From: Corylus avellana
Lineage: Eukaryota > Streptophyta > Magnoliopsida > Fagales > Betulaceae
Assembly: GCF_901000735.1 (NCBI RefSeq)
Contig: NC_081551.1
Span: forward strand, 21,852,545 to 21,916,544
Length of the DNA stretch: 64,000 nucleotides
Direction: 5' to 3'
The translations under genes were made by a program, and so were the position numbers. A model generated the notes under the pieces. It ran no database searches and was not told the DNA's origin. It was given only the letters and a program-made list of their open reading frames with translations. Below, piece after piece: positions 23,586-35,408 of this stretch (positions are counted from its first letter, which is position 1; each line of letters opens with the position of its first letter).

Positions 23586-25280
23586 TGGGAAAACTTTAGA
23601 AAATTTATCCGAACTTCCACTCATTTTGACAATACTCCAAAAGTTTAAAAACTCATAATTAAAGGCATCAACTTTCAATTACCATATTCCGTTATAATTT
23701 TTCGTTAAATCTAATCAAAATTCTCAAAACACCCATTTTTTTTTAAAAAAAAAAACTATTGCAATTGGAATTGTGGAGTGCAAGCTTAGATTTAGGTGTT
23801 TAATTATAAGGTCAAGTGGCTTTATTAATTTAATGTTGGAATGTGCTGTTTGGCTTGAATATTGTAGATGTGGACGTCAAAGGCTGAGTATGATGAGTCC
23901 ATTGTTCACATGACAATGCTTCTAGATATGTCTTTGTATTTAATTTGTTTTCTTGTGCTGTTTAATCAGGACTTCTCTTTATGTAATTCTGAAGGAACTA
24001 TCATCTTAAAGCAGGCTAGGACTTTTAATTTGTCCTCTTCTTTTTGTTTTATGGAGAGTTATTCGGTGCATTTGGCAAATCATTCTTATTTTTGTTTTTT
24101 TAATAATATAATAAGAATTGATTGAAGTGATATATATAGGTAAAAAGAGTTTTAAATTTTTTGTTAGAGAAAAATGAATAAAATTGTTTGGTAATATGAA
24201 CAGAAGGCATAAAGAAGGAAAAAAGAAAAAAGAAAAAAAGAGTGGATTGCCAAATAGGCAGAATATTTTTAGGCCTTTTGATTTTCTTAGGTTTCTGTAT
24301 GCTCACTCATCAGCAAAAACATGACTTTTGAATAGATATTTTAGATGTAGGTAAAATAGACAAAATAGCTAGCTTTTGATTAGATATTTTAGATGAAAAT
24401 ATAGGTAAGCCATTGGATAAAAATAAGATTGTTTTCCATCCATACTTGATCTAAAGATTAGTAAAAAGTTGCTTTCGCAACACGGTAGGGTAGACTGCTT
24501 CATTTGCTTCCTTTCTAATATGTCTTACAATTACCATAAATAAAGACTATTTAACATAACTCGTAAATCATCGATCAATTGGCCTTACTAACTCCAACAA
24601 AATCCTTCCTATTGCAAGGGATACACAATTTTCGACGGGTCTCTTTCGAGCTCCAAATCTCTACAAAATTCTACTATATTCGAGCCGTCTCGTCCTCAAC
24701 CACCGAAGAATAGATGACATGCATGTTTATATGATACATATAATCAAAGTCATAAAGTGACAAAATGTCTAGACAGGACCACTTTTTGGCCTATGGAAAC
24801 CTTGTATTTGCAAACGATTGTCTTAATTAGTTGGAGTCCACATACGGCACCTTTGTTTTGGTATTAGTCCATTATATATCATGATGACAACTAGGAGTCC
24901 AATCTTATGAATATAGCATCATTAGGCAGGAAGGGAGACTAAAAATAAATTATTATTTTATTTTATTAATTACTCGGCAAAGTTTTATGCATAATTTCAA
25001 CATTATATGGCCTAATTTACATCTAATACACAGCTAATTAATAAAAGATGAGTCAAGGGAGATTAAAAATGGGATGACGTACAATCATTTAGAGCATCCC
25101 GTGCGAAAGGCATGCTCATCCGATCGATCCACTACTTTATAGGAAAATGATCGAACGCAATCCTCTCAAATTTTGGTGTTCTTCATTTTTAATCAAAGAA
25201 GTTTTTCCATTGAAAAAACTAATTTGATATATAGGTATTTGTTTTAATGATTATTAATAACGTATTGATATCTACTCAAC
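23586..25280. other. Gene-free AT-rich intergenic region
   Basis: No supported gene is present. The open frame near 23868-24125 has no recognisable motif and ends in low-complexity sequence. Confidence 0.35.
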
Positions 25281-25283
25281 TAA

Positions 25284-25516
25284 GGGTCTGTTTGGGATTG
25301 CGTTTGAGGAGCCTGAAAGTGCTTTTAACACTCAAAAAGTTCGTTTGAAGACAAAAGTACTCGTTTGGTAAAAAAATTAAAAGCACTTTTAAGGTCCAAA
25401 AAGCCTAAAAATTGTCAAAAAGCACTTTTGGCAAAAAACTTAAAAATGAAGCTTTTGCCCAAAAGCTCTTTTTGACTTAAAAGTTCTATTTCTCAAACGC
25501 AATTCCAAACAAGCTC
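25284..25516. mobile_element. Tourist-like (PIF/Harbinger) MITE with TAA target duplication
   Basis: Element of 233 bp. The left end is gggtctgtttgggattgcgt and the right end, reversed and complemented, gagcttgtttggaattgcgt; the inverted repeats extend through ttgaga/ttgagg to about 26 bases. It is flanked on both sides by TAA (25281-25283 and 25517-25519). TAA/TTA duplications and a GGG-tctgtttgg type end define Tourist-like MITEs mobilised by PIF/Harbinger transposases. No coding capacity. Confidence 0.85.
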
Positions 25517-26237
25517 TAACCCCAAGTGGGAGAGCCACTTGGACCGGAACACAAGCCCATATGGGCCGAGTGCACACTGTGCTCCTATTAGTAGTGAACT
25601 GCTCGGGTCATTATGAGAGTGCGATACAAAGGATAATTGTCTTGCCACGTCATTCTAATCGTACTTGATCCCGATAAAGAGTTATGCATGCAATGTCCAT
25701 AATCTACAAGCATACACGTGGCATTACACCATAAAGGTAAACAATTGTAACTTGTTATGGAAGGCAAAAAATTTGGATTTCCATTGAAATTCCCTTAAGA
25801 ATTTCAGTTTCTAGAATTTCAGATTTAGATCATTTATTTTGCATCTAAGGGTTATTATTTTGCTACGTGTCGCACTACTAATAAAATAATAAAATAATAA
25901 ATATTTATTATTTTATTAGTAGTGGAACACGTGACAGAACAATGATCATTAGATAAAAAATGGACGGCTTGAATTTGAAATTTCAGAAACTGAAATTTCC
26001 TAGGAATTTCAGTAGATCCTAATCCAAAAATTCACCCCAGGCCATCTTGGCTTGGGGGAGAAAATACCACAATACCACAAATATTTTATATGATTATCTT
26101 ATTAACAACAAAATGGTCTTTAAATAGAATACAATAGGAACACACCTAAGTTGATAGGAATTCCTAATTAATCTTAATACTAATTTTAAATATGGTAATC
26201 TTAATGAGTTGGAATTTTGTTCCAACTTAACTACTAA

Positions 26238-26455
26238 GGGTGCGCTTGCCATTGCGATTTGAAAACTCAAAAAATTAGTATTTTTATATTGCAGGTAATG
26301 AGATGTATTTTTTTTTTTTTAAACAAGTAATTTTAAATGTCAGACTGCGATTTTGCCAAACACTTTAACTGCGTTTTTAATAATGTTTTCAAATCGAATA
26401 TTTTAAAATCGTTATTTTTAATTGTACTATTTGAAATTGCAAAGTCAAACGCGTT
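26238..26455. mobile_element. Second Tourist-like MITE, diverged
   Basis: The left end gggtgcgcttgccattgcga follows a TAA at 26235-26237. The right end, reversed and complemented, reads acgcgtttgactttgcaatt and is close to a TAA near 26457. The interior contains several aaatcg/cgattt pairs. It is more degraded than the element at 25284. Confidence 0.55.
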
Positions 26456-29030
26456 ATAAATCCATCTCACCCCTTATCTTATCCTTGTCAATCTCCATCA
26501 CCACGGATGCCTTTCTCAGTACATTCATCCCGCAAAACACCCACAAGAAAACTTCACTTTCCCGGCCTCAAAATTTAGTGGTAAGTAACCCTACAAAAAT
26601 TACAAAGTCCAATGATGATAAGAGATAGCAATTACCAGCATGGTGAAGTTGTAAAGAGCTGCCATGATTACGTAGTTGATGATATGTACTATCTCTCAAA
26701 CGCCATGGCCCATGCAAATCGTGCACCACCGTCGTTATCTGTTGCAACTTGCAAGCAGACGTACTGATTGTAAAATACGCTTTTATCCCTTCAACTATTC
26801 TTATTTTGTATTTGCACTTTTAATTTTAATTTTTTTTAAATGACATTATGGCCTCTCTAACTTGCTTTTTTAATAGAGTTTCTTTCCAATTTTTTTTTAA
26901 TGATATTAATTTTTTTTTTATTCTTTTCACATGTTTAAGAACGTGTGATAATTTTATAGACTGAATCGTAATTAAAAAAATAATAATAATAATTTAAAGA
27001 AAAATTATGTCCTAATTTATCCTTCCAAATAGTGGCTAAGCTTTTTATTTTATTTTTAAAGTGAAACAGTGGCCAAGCTAGGGTAGGGCGAGACGGGACA
27101 AATGCCCACCCTAGCTCACCTAAAACTTATTGAAGATATTAGATATATATGCTTTAAATGTTTGGTTGCCCACGTGAAAAACAATTGTATCCTTGTTTTA
27201 ATTTATTTTGATGCTAGGATACAAGAGCACTCATAATAATTAAGTTAGCTAAAATATTATTTTGGTTAATCTTATAGTAAAAAATATTTAAAAAAATCTT
27301 CATCCAGCTATTCATTTTGGCTAAAAATTTGACTAACCGCTACACGGTAGCTCAATAATACATAAGTTAAATTAATTAAAAAAAAATAGTTAAAAATAAT
27401 ATTCTTTAACTAAATTTTAGCTCTACATCATGAATATTGCTCGAAGCTCTTTTTTTTTTTTTTCGTCTTTTTCTAAACGTTATCTTCTCAGGAAATCAAA
27501 AGTCAAGTAAATCATGCTGTGGGCTAATTTTGTTGTTGTCCTTTTATTAAACTCTCTTTTTTCAAAGGAATCCTAAATGACGTGGGAGCTAGTGTCCTTA
27601 TGTTACAAACTCTATGCCGTCAAACTCAGAGGCCAGGCTAGACTAATTTTTAGACTCTTAATAATTAGGGAGGTTTGGTGTGGAAAGATAGTGTGTAGAA
27701 AAGACTCCGAGACAAAGGCTTTTCTTTCTTAAAAATCTTAATGTATGTAGTTAAATTCAAAGGAAATTTCACTTAATCTCTCTAAAACTTAAATTATGTG
27801 TGGTGTGGCAAAATAATTTTCTTCACTGTAATAATATATGCAATGTAATAAACAGACGATGGGGATAAGTGGAAGTAAAAAATAGAACATGAAAAGCAAC
27901 TTAACAATCCAATTTAATGGTATGAAAGTATACCTCTACAATGAAGAAAGATGGAAAATGGATCCATAGTTTACATGCACTTCAAAGCAGCAAAAGAATC
28001 TGCAACATATTTCATGCTATAAAACTCATTTAACAAGGGGCACCATCATGAACATAATCAAAGCTAGCTTATATATATATCTTTCATCCAACGCCGTTGA
28101 TCAATTAAGTAAAAGCAGCAAAAAATGAAATTGATTATTCGTTGATCAAGATCATGGAAATTGACACTTCCAAAAGCTGGATAAGGATAGGCTAGGTTAT
28201 ATCAAATGGCTTGGTGAAGAGCACTCGCAGTACACATGCAGTAGTACTAGTAGTAGTATATGTTTCATTCTTCTCTTGTTTTTGTTGTTGTGATGACATA
28301 ATGATGACGATGTTTCATTGTTTTCAAAATTACTGTATGACATCACAATTGTAAAAGAGATAGAGCAATTTAATGAGTCGCCAAAGCATAGGTTTATAAC
28401 AATTTATAATATTATTACCATAACAAATCAACTAAGTATATCCCCACAAGAGGTCTTAATTAATGCATAACATTCGTTAGTGTTAATGCATACCATTTGT
28501 AGTCCTTAGAATTAAAATTTTCAATACCACCGAGATTGCCTCCATTGATGTATCAAAATCCTAAAATATGGATGTTTTATTTGGCTATTTCCCTTTTACT
28601 CTTATATTGACATATGCATTGAAGTTATTTCTTGTTGGCTCGCTTTAACAAACTCTTTTGCTAATTACTTTTCTCTTTACAGGTATTTCCGATCGATACC
28701 TCGACACACACGTACGTAGTCAATTGTTCTAATTATACTGATAATTATATTTAACATTTGCTCTTATCGTTTCTGATGATATATAAAAATCCCATAAAAT
28801 ATACTATACCATACTTTCCCAATATTAGCCATATATTATCACTGTGAGTCCGGAAATGGTGGGGTCTCTATCTTAATCAATTACCTTGTCCAGGAGACAA
28901 GCTTACTCAACTATGTCACCAAAATATGAATTGGATGGTGGTCTCTCTCTCTCTCTGATCTTACCTTGTCCCAGGGTCACGCAATGCATTCAATGATGTT
29001 CACATGACACAAGCTCACTCAACTATATAA
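26456..29030. other. Gene-free region upstream of the P450 cluster
   Basis: AT-rich with many homopolymer tracts; no supported gene. The last ~150 bases resemble the promoters of the P450 genes downstream, with an actatataaatgg TATA-like box just before 29031. Confidence 0.35.
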
Positions 29031-29080
29031 ATGGAAGCTCCTTCTTGGGCTCTAACGTATCTCAACATTAATCCCCAACA

Positions 29081-29738
29081 ATGGAGGCTTCTTCTTGGGC
29101 TCTTATAGTAATGGCATGGATAGTTGCCTTAGCCGTTCTCTCAAAAATCTTCACCTTCAAACGCCACCAACCAAAATTTCCACCGGGTCCTAAACCTTGG
29201 CCAATCATCGGCAATCTAAATCTTATTGGAGCCCTCCCTCACCAGTCCCTCCCCAAATTGTCACAAAAATACGGACCGATTATGCACCTCAAGTTGGGAT
29301 CGGTGTCAGTTGTGGTTGCCTCATCTCCCGAAATGGCAAAGCAATTCCTAAAGACACAAGTCCATATCTCAAGGGCCTCACTCAGGTATCTACACCTTAA
29401 CCTTTCTGGGTTTTTTTTTTTTTTTTTTTCCCCCTTTGTTTGACATATATTTCTTCGATAACAATATCTCTTAATAGGGGGCGCGGATACCTCTGCAACT
29501 ACATTGGAATGGACAATGTCCGAACTCATGAAGCAACCACATCTCATTAGCAAGGCCACTGAAGACTAGTAGTTGGATACGGCTATTGGAAAAGACAGAT
29601 GGGTAGAAAAGAAAGATATCCCTCAACTACCTTATATAAATGCAATTATGAAGGAAACAATGACAAAACACCCTGGCCTGCTGCCATAATGCTTGCACCG
29701 CACTCAGCTCTTGAAGACTGTAACATAGCTGATAATAT
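29081..29738 (+). pseudogene. CYP92-like P450 pseudogene, internally deleted
   Basis: Starts like an intact family member (MEASSWAL, then FPPGPKPWPIIGNLNLIG), but after residue ~88 (QFLKT) the sequence jumps to the very end of exon 1 (CTCAAGGGCCTCACTCAG at about 29368-29385). Some 600 bases of coding sequence are missing. The 3' splice site that reads ACAG/GATCTC in relatives is changed to acaatatctc, so normal splicing is lost. Exon 2 homology runs from about 29465 to 29738, contains adjacent TAG TAG codons near 29568 and a small indel near 29670, and stops before the haem-binding loop. A second remnant start (atggaagctccttcttgggc) lies at 29031, 50 bases upstream and out of frame. Confidence 0.9.
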
Positions 29739-29856
29739 TTGATCATAATTTAACAACTCATAATTAATTAATATAAGAAGGAGAAGAGTGAGGAAGACAG
29801 GAACACATAAATTAAAAGCGATACAAGGAGGATAATTCATGCAATAAAAGAGACAA

Positions 29857-31472
29857 CTAATAAAGATGAAGTGGGAGTCGTGGCTTCGTGACTGCAACAA
29901 GTGGGAACTTTCTAGATGCTCCCGAACTATAAACTTCCTCCATGCTCAAATCTTCCGGTTTCACATTGTCTGGAAATTTCCACTCGAATCCGTGTAACAT
30001 ATTAGCCAAGGTTGAAGAAACCACCTTCAGTCCAAGGTTGTACCCGGGGCACATCCTCCTCCCGGACCCAAATGGCAATAACTCAAAATATTGCCCCTTC
30101 ACATCTATTGCCTTTCCTAGGAACCTCTCCGGGCGGAACTCTTGAGGTGCATCCCATATTGAAGGGTCTCTTCCCATACCCCATGTATTTATTAAGACTG
30201 TACTTCCTTTACTAATATCATAACCAGCTATGTTACCGTCTTCAAGAGCTGAGTGCGGCGCAAGCAGTACGGCAACTGGGTGTTTTCTCATTGTTTCCTT
30301 CATAATTGCATTTATGTAAGGAAGTTGAGGGATATCTTTCTCTTCTACCCATTTGTCTTTTCCAATAACCCTATCCAACTCTTCAGTGGCCTTGTTAATG
30401 AGATGTGGTTGCTTCATGAGTTCGGACATTGTCCATTCCAATGTAGTTGCAGAGGTATCCGCGCCCCCTAGTAAGAGATCCTGTTATCGAAGAAATATTT
30501 GTCAAACAAAGGAAAAAAAGAAACCCAGAAAGTTAAGATGTATATATATATATATATATATACCTGAGTGAGACCCTTGACATTGTCATAAGTTAACTTA
30601 ACATGATCAGTATTAGGATCATCAGCAAGCTGCAATAATAGATCCACCATGTCCTTGGGCACGAAATCCTTCTCCGCTTCTCTCTTCACCTTGTGGTCGT
30701 CAAAAACATGGTCATGGAATCGATCAAATTTTTTCTTCAAGGCCTTCATTCGCTTCACGTATCCCTGCAAGTCCAAGAAACTGAGCCAAGGAATCCAGTC
30801 GCCAATGTTTAATGCCGCATTAAGGAAGAGCCATTCATCTATCATTTGCTTGAATTCCTTGAACGTGATTTCAGAAGTTTCGGATTCGGATTCACTGAAA
30901 TACTTGTTACCCAATACAATTCTACTTATAACGCTTAGAGTGAGTCGCACGAGATGCTCTTTCACCCTGATGGGCTTCCCGGACAAGGCAAGCAAGCGAG
31001 AGAGAAGAGCACTCCTTTCTTCCACACGAATATACTCATACGACTCTATTCTTTTTGGGGTAAATACCTCCGACATATATATTTTACGTGCTTGCCGGAA
31101 ATATGGTCCGTAAGGTGCCCATAAGAGATCGGTGTAATTGTAAGAAATGTACTTCCCTGCAGCTGTTTGGGGTCTAGAGGCAAAGATATGATCATGTGTC
31201 TTTAGGAATTGCTTCGCCATTTCGGGAGATGAGGCAACCACAACTGACACCGACCCCAACTTGAGTTGCATAATCGGTCCGTATTTTTGTGACAATTTGT
31301 GGAGGGATTGGTGAGGATGGGCTCCAATAAGGTTTAGATTGCCGATGATTGGCCAAGGTTTAGGACCCGGTGGAAATTTTGGTTGGTGGCGTTTGAAGGT
31401 GGATATTTTTGAGAGAAAGGCTAAGGCAGCTAGCCATGCCATTACTGTAAGAGCCCAAGAAGAAGCCTCCAT
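29857..31472 (-). CDS. Cytochrome P450, CYP92-like (CYP71 clan), intact, 510 residues
   Basis: Membrane-anchored haem monooxygenase of the ER. Exons on the minus strand: 30564-31472 (303 codons) and 29857-30480 (207 codons plus stop), joined across an 83-bp intron that contains a (TA)n run. An N-terminal hydrophobic anchor (~6-24) is followed by the proline hinge FPPGPKPWPIIGNLNL and the C-helix motif WAPYGPYFR. The I-helix is GGADTS, the K-helix KETMR, then FRPERF and the haem loop FGSGRRMCPGYNLG, in which Cys447 is the haem ligand. All core residues are intact. Overall pattern (ALPHQSLHKLSQKYGPI, SYEYIRVEER, DWIPWLSFLDLQGYVKRM) is that of the CYP92 family. Known CYP92 members oxidise terpenoids and related compounds; the substrate here cannot be told. 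Confidence 0.93.
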
Positions 31473-31690
31473 TGTTGGGGATTAATGTTGAGATAGGTTA
31501 GAGTCGAGGTAGATTTTGCCACATTTATATAGTTGAGTAACCTTAACTCATGTGTCATGTGTCTGTTTGACAAGGCAAGAGAGAGAGACCCCACCATCCA
31601 ATTATGCAATGTGTCTGTTTGACAAGGCAAGAGAGAGGCCCCCACCATCCAATTGTGCACTCATATATAGCTAATGTCGGTAAGTAATCA
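31473..31690 (-). promoter_or_regulatory. Promoter cassette of the first intact P450 gene
   Basis: The TATA box CTATATAAA lies at 31524-31532 on the minus strand, about 52-60 bases before the ATG. Further upstream is a direct duplication of ~52 bp (units at about 31557-31608 and 31609-31660) built on tgtgtctgtttgacaaggca and caccatccaatt. The whole segment is almost the same as 41697-41914 in front of the other 510-residue gene. A short open frame here only reflects the shared sequence. Confidence 0.65.
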
Positions 31691-31704
31691 TCCTTTTTTT
31701 TTTT

Positions 31705-31864
31705 GAGGGAGGGCTCCAATAAGGTTTAGATTGCCGATGATTGGCCAAGGTTTAGGACCCGGTGGAAATTTTGGTTGGTGGCGTTTGAAGGTGAAGATTT
31801 TTGAGAGAACGGCTAAGGCAGCTAGCCATGCCATTACTGTAAGAGCCCAAGAAGAAGCCTCCAT
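31705..31864 (-). pseudogene. 5' fragment of a CYP92-like P450
   Basis: Carries the first ~53 codons of a family member on the minus strand (MEASSWALTVMAWLAALAVL to NLNLIGALP) and then breaks off at a run of about 14 T (31693-31706). Its own upstream segment (to ~31925, with tttatataattgag) resembles a P450 promoter. It is a truncated duplicate and no longer codes for an enzyme. Confidence 0.88.
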
Positions 31865-32084
31865 TGTCCATTGTTGGGGATTAATGTTGAGGAACTTGAG
31901 GTGGGTTTTGGCGTTTATATAATTGAGTAAAGCTTCTGTCATGTGTCATGAAAACATGTTTTGAATTCATTGTGTGTCCTTTGAACAAATATATGGGATA
32001 GAGACGCCACCATGCATCATCCCCATTAATTAGTACTAAGTACTCTGTACTCGTGAGTCGTGTAGATAAGATAATATGTGGCCA

Positions 32085-32930
32085 GGGCCGGAGCCGGCGG
32101 AATCACCTTTGGCTTGAGGAGTGGGTGGTCCTAAAATTTATTTATTTATTTTAAAAAATAAAAATTAACTTTAGCATCTCAAGATTTTTTTAAAAAATTT
32201 TGTCTCTCAAACTAAACATTTTAGTTTCACCCTTGGTCAGGGCCGTTTGGGAGTGCGATTTCAATAAGTGCGATTTTAAAAATTGTGTTTTTAAAATCGC
32301 TACTTTTAAAAATCACACAGACGTTTGGTAAAACATACTAAAAAGTATTTTTTTTATCAATTGAGTGTTTGGATAACATCAGCATATAATTGCGGTTTCA
32401 TGACCAAATTACCAATAAAGATGAACAAGACAGAGAGGATGAAGGAAAAAAAAAAAAAAGAGAGAAAATAAAGGTTTTAATATATTTTAGGTGAGTATTC
32501 TTGATATTTTTTTTCATTCCCTTTCTAAAAAATGTAACTATTGCGCCAAATATCTTTTTAATAAAAATCGTGATTTTGTTTTAAATTCGCACTTTTTCAA
32601 ATAAGCACTTTCTAATCAGCTTATGGAAATCGCAGATTTTTTTGCGATTTTAAAATTTGCGTTTTTAAAATCGCAATCCCAAACACCTTAAAGTTGTGAT
32701 TTGGTTTAAAATCGCAGATTATTTTTTTAAAAACGCACTCCCAAACGCATCTTCAGAGTCAAAAGTTTGAGTGTAGGAGGGACAAAAATAAAAAATAAAA
32801 ACAAATGAAGGAGTAGGAAACTAATTTTTAATGGTCCATATCATTAAAAATAAAATAAAAAATATATTGATGGGTGTTAAATTTTTGGGGGACTTAAGCC
32901 CCCCATTATTGTGCTAGCTTTGCCCCGAAA
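32085..32930. mobile_element. Degraded hAT-like repeat interrupted by a MITE
   Basis: The left end cagggccggagccggcgga and right end ttaagccccccattattgtgctagctttgcccc resemble terminal parts of the cagggrcggagccag repeat class. The two halves are separated by a distinct inverted-repeat element at 32241-32752, which fits a later insertion. No coding capacity; ends are approximate. Confidence 0.4.
32241..32752. mobile_element. Tourist-like MITE with aaaatcgca/tgcgatttt-rich interior
   Basis: The left end ggccgtttgggagtgcgatt and the right end, reversed and complemented, gatgcgtttgggagtgcgtt are inverted copies. Many gcgattttaaa repeats occur inside, including a second internal pair near 32640-32685. 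It is related to the element at 26238 by its gcgatttt motif. The target duplication is not clear. Confidence 0.6.
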
Positions 32931-33117
32931 GAAATTTGGCTCATAACATAGAGGAAATAAAAGGTTTTTTTTTTTTTTTTTTTTTTTTCACTATAAAACT
33001 TGTACAGTGTAAAAAAAAAAAAGCTTTTTCCTGTCAACTAGCTTTTTTACTATTACTGGTAAGAAAAGAAAAGAAAAGATTTTTTTTTGTTTTTTTTTTA
33101 AAAAAGCCTTAAAGTTA

Positions 33118-33545
33118 CTACGGCCTTGTTTGTAATTCCAAAGCTTGAAATCTTGGAATTCCCTTGTTGTTTAAGGCCGTAGTAAAACATTTAGCATATA
33201 TAGAAGATTTCAAAGCTTTCCTATCTAAAAGGGAGAGCAGCTGTAACTGTATATCAGAAATAACCGGTTCAGTGTTCCAATCAGCAAAAAAGACTTGGTT
33301 CGTCGATGGCAAGAGAACCTTGAGTAAAGAATCCCCTTCAATGTTCATCAGGACTCAGGAGCAACCATGAGAAGCTGCCAACCTGACTGCCAGCAAGGAA
33401 GCGTGGGACTCACCCAAATTTGCTTCCATGAGATCGAGGGAGTTTCAAGGAGTTAATAACTATAAAAAATTCATTGTGGTCTTAAGGGTGACTGCAGCAA
33501 CAGCAAAATTTGGCTTAATAGCTACGTTAAAATTTACTTTAAAAG
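33118..33545 (-). pseudogene. LINE RNase H domain fragment
   Basis: On the minus strand, reading from ~33545, the frames show VNFNVAIKPNFAVAA, then after a break GESHASLLAVRLAA, then NIEGDSLLKVLLPS and VISDIQLQL. This is the same order of RNase H (RVT_3) blocks as FDVAIK, GEAMAALLATRLA, LEGDALLVIL and ISDICIEL in the LINE at the left end of the window. Stop codons lie between the blocks (for example TGA just before VLMNIEGDS). It is a dead 3' LINE fragment lying between P450 copies. Confidence 0.75.
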
Positions 33546-33551
33546 CCGACC

Positions 33552-33581
<30 letters not shown>
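33545..33581. repeat. (TA)n microsatellite
   Basis: Alternating t and a over about 30 bases, directly next to the LINE fragment. Confidence 0.85.
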
Positions 33582-33582
<1 letters not shown>

Positions 33583-33697
33583 AGAGAACCCCACAAAATA
33601 AAGAGGCATGAAAAAGACTATTTTTTTTTCTTTTTCTTTTTCTTTCTTGTGGTTGAGATGAAAAAAAGCAAAATCTGATGTAATTGTTCAATGTGCC

Positions 33698-33896
33698 TTT
33701 ACTGTTGAGTTTCCAACGTTTTTTTTATTTTATTTTTTCTGTCGGTGGTGGAGTACGCTGCTGGAGAGCACTATTTTTCACATCAATGTGCCTTTACTGT
33801 TGAATTTCCAACGTTTTTTGTTTTATTTTTTCTGTCGGTGGTGGAGTACGTTGCTGGAGAGCACTATTTTTCACATCAATGTGCCTTACTGTTGAG
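33698..33896. repeat. Tandem duplication of a ~98-bp unit
   Basis: Two copies share actgttgagtttccaacg, ctgtcggtggtggagtacg and gctggagagcactatttttc, then repeat from about 33797. The copies differ by a shortened T run and a few substitutions. No function is visible. Confidence 0.8.
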
Positions 33897-34758
33897 TCTC
33901 TTGCTTTAGCCAGAGTCTAGAGACAAAGAACGTTACATAACTAATAATTTAATATAGTATATATCTATCAAAAAAATTTATTGAGTTTTGGAAACTTATC
34001 TTTGTTATTCACTTCATATTTCAATTTTTACTTATTAGGGGATAGTTTAATCTCGTAGGTAAAAGAAAGTATTAAAATACTAATTAAAATGATAAATGAA
34101 TTTGGTTTGTTCCTATGATTTTTTTTTTTTTTTTTTTCATATATTCGAAGTGGGAGAAGGAAAAAGGAAAATTATAAGAATACAAATAAAAACAACAAAA
34201 ATATTCTAGTAATAATAAAGAATAGGTCAAATAAATGACATGGCCATCAATAATAGTCGGAAAAGAAAAACAAAGCCGACCATCAGTAGTAGATGGTGCG
34301 GCTGAAGTCTCTCTATTTCGTTGTGCAACTAGAACGGAGTATATAAAGAAGTTTTTGGAGGACCAAGTTATGATTTGTTGAAAGTCTTCTTGCCAAAAAA
34401 AAAAAAAAAACAAACAAACAAAGAAAATGTTCTCTTTGGAGAAAATTAAGAACAGAAGGGTGCACTCAAACAACTCTTTACCCCCACTGAATCTAATGTG
34501 CCGGAACAAAAAAAAAAAAAAAAAAAGCGCCGGTATTTTCAGAAATGCATCGGAAAATTTGCACCGGTACGTATGGGGATGAATTTTAGTAGTGACAAGT
34601 GTGGTGGGTCTGTGATTGCTAGAGCGTGGTGGAGTTTTTTGTGGCTGACGGAAAAATCGTCGGATATTCGAATATCGGTGGGGTTGGGTTTATTTTGCGG
34701 CGGTGAGTTGGGGACGTGACTCGTTGTAACGGTGATAGCACCGTTTCTGGCTGCTGAA
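33897..34758. other. Intergenic region between P450 copies
   Basis: No supported gene. The open frame of ~119 residues on the minus strand at 34539-34898 has non-repetitive composition but no family I recognise, and part of it is repeated in the 323-bp duplication that follows. Confidence 0.3.
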
Positions 34759-35030
34759 GGGCGTTGTGATGAAATGGTACGTGTCAAATGGGGTACGTTC
34801 ATTGATGCCGATGGAACTCTGCTTGAAAGCCTCCCCTCACCTACTTGAAGTTTCTCCTTCCACGTGAGGAATTCTGCCTGCATGTTGTTGCTATACATGC
34901 ACTTAAGAGGAGATTTTGACAGAAATTGTACAAAACACAGGAAATATGTATGGGAGTTGTCACCTCAATGACTACTTTATTGGAGCCGCGACTAAATTGT
35001 ATGGTAAAATAATAATAAACACACATCAAC

Positions 35031-35070
<40 letters not shown>

Positions 35071-35353
35071 TATATATATATGGGCGTTGTGATGAAATGG
35101 TACGTGTCAAATGGGGTACGTTCATTGATGCCGATGGAACTCTGCTTGAAAGCCTCCCCTCACCTACTTGAAGTTTCTCCTTCCACGTGAGGAATTCTGC
35201 CTGCATGTTGTTGCTATACATGCACTTAAGAGGAGATTTTGACAGAAATTGTACAAAACACAGGAAATATGTATGGGAGTTGTCACCTCAATGACTACTT
35301 TATTGGAGCCGCGACTAAATTGTATGGTAAAATAATAATAAACACACATCAAC

Positions 35354-35405
<52 letters not shown>
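34759..35405. repeat. Tandem duplication of a 323-bp unit ending in (CA)n(TA)n
   Basis: The unit starting gggcgttgtgatgaaatggt at 34759 begins again at 35082 and is nearly identical through caacttcacacacacaca. Each copy ends in a CA then TA microsatellite (about 35035-35080 and 35358-35408). The near-identity implies recent duplication, perhaps by slippage or unequal exchange at the microsatellites. Confidence 0.9.

Positions 35406-35408
<3 letters not shown>

Noticed and set aside
23868..24125. An 85-residue + strand frame after the kinase gene
   Set aside because: No motif, low-complexity end and no conserved context.
31442..31660. Identical 72-residue frames at 31442-31660 and 41666-41884
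   Set aside because: Identity comes from the shared P450 promoter and start region; the frame overlaps the P450 start out of frame and has no protein features.
34785..34850. A DADGTLLES-like phrase on the + strand, resembling HAD phosphatase motif I
   Set aside because: The frame closes within about ten codons, lies in a duplicated microsatellite-bounded repeat and has no other HAD motif nearby.
34539..34898. A 119-residue open frame on the minus strand
   Set aside because: No recognisable family, no splice or promoter context, and part of it is repeated in the 323-bp duplication; chance frame or gene fragment.
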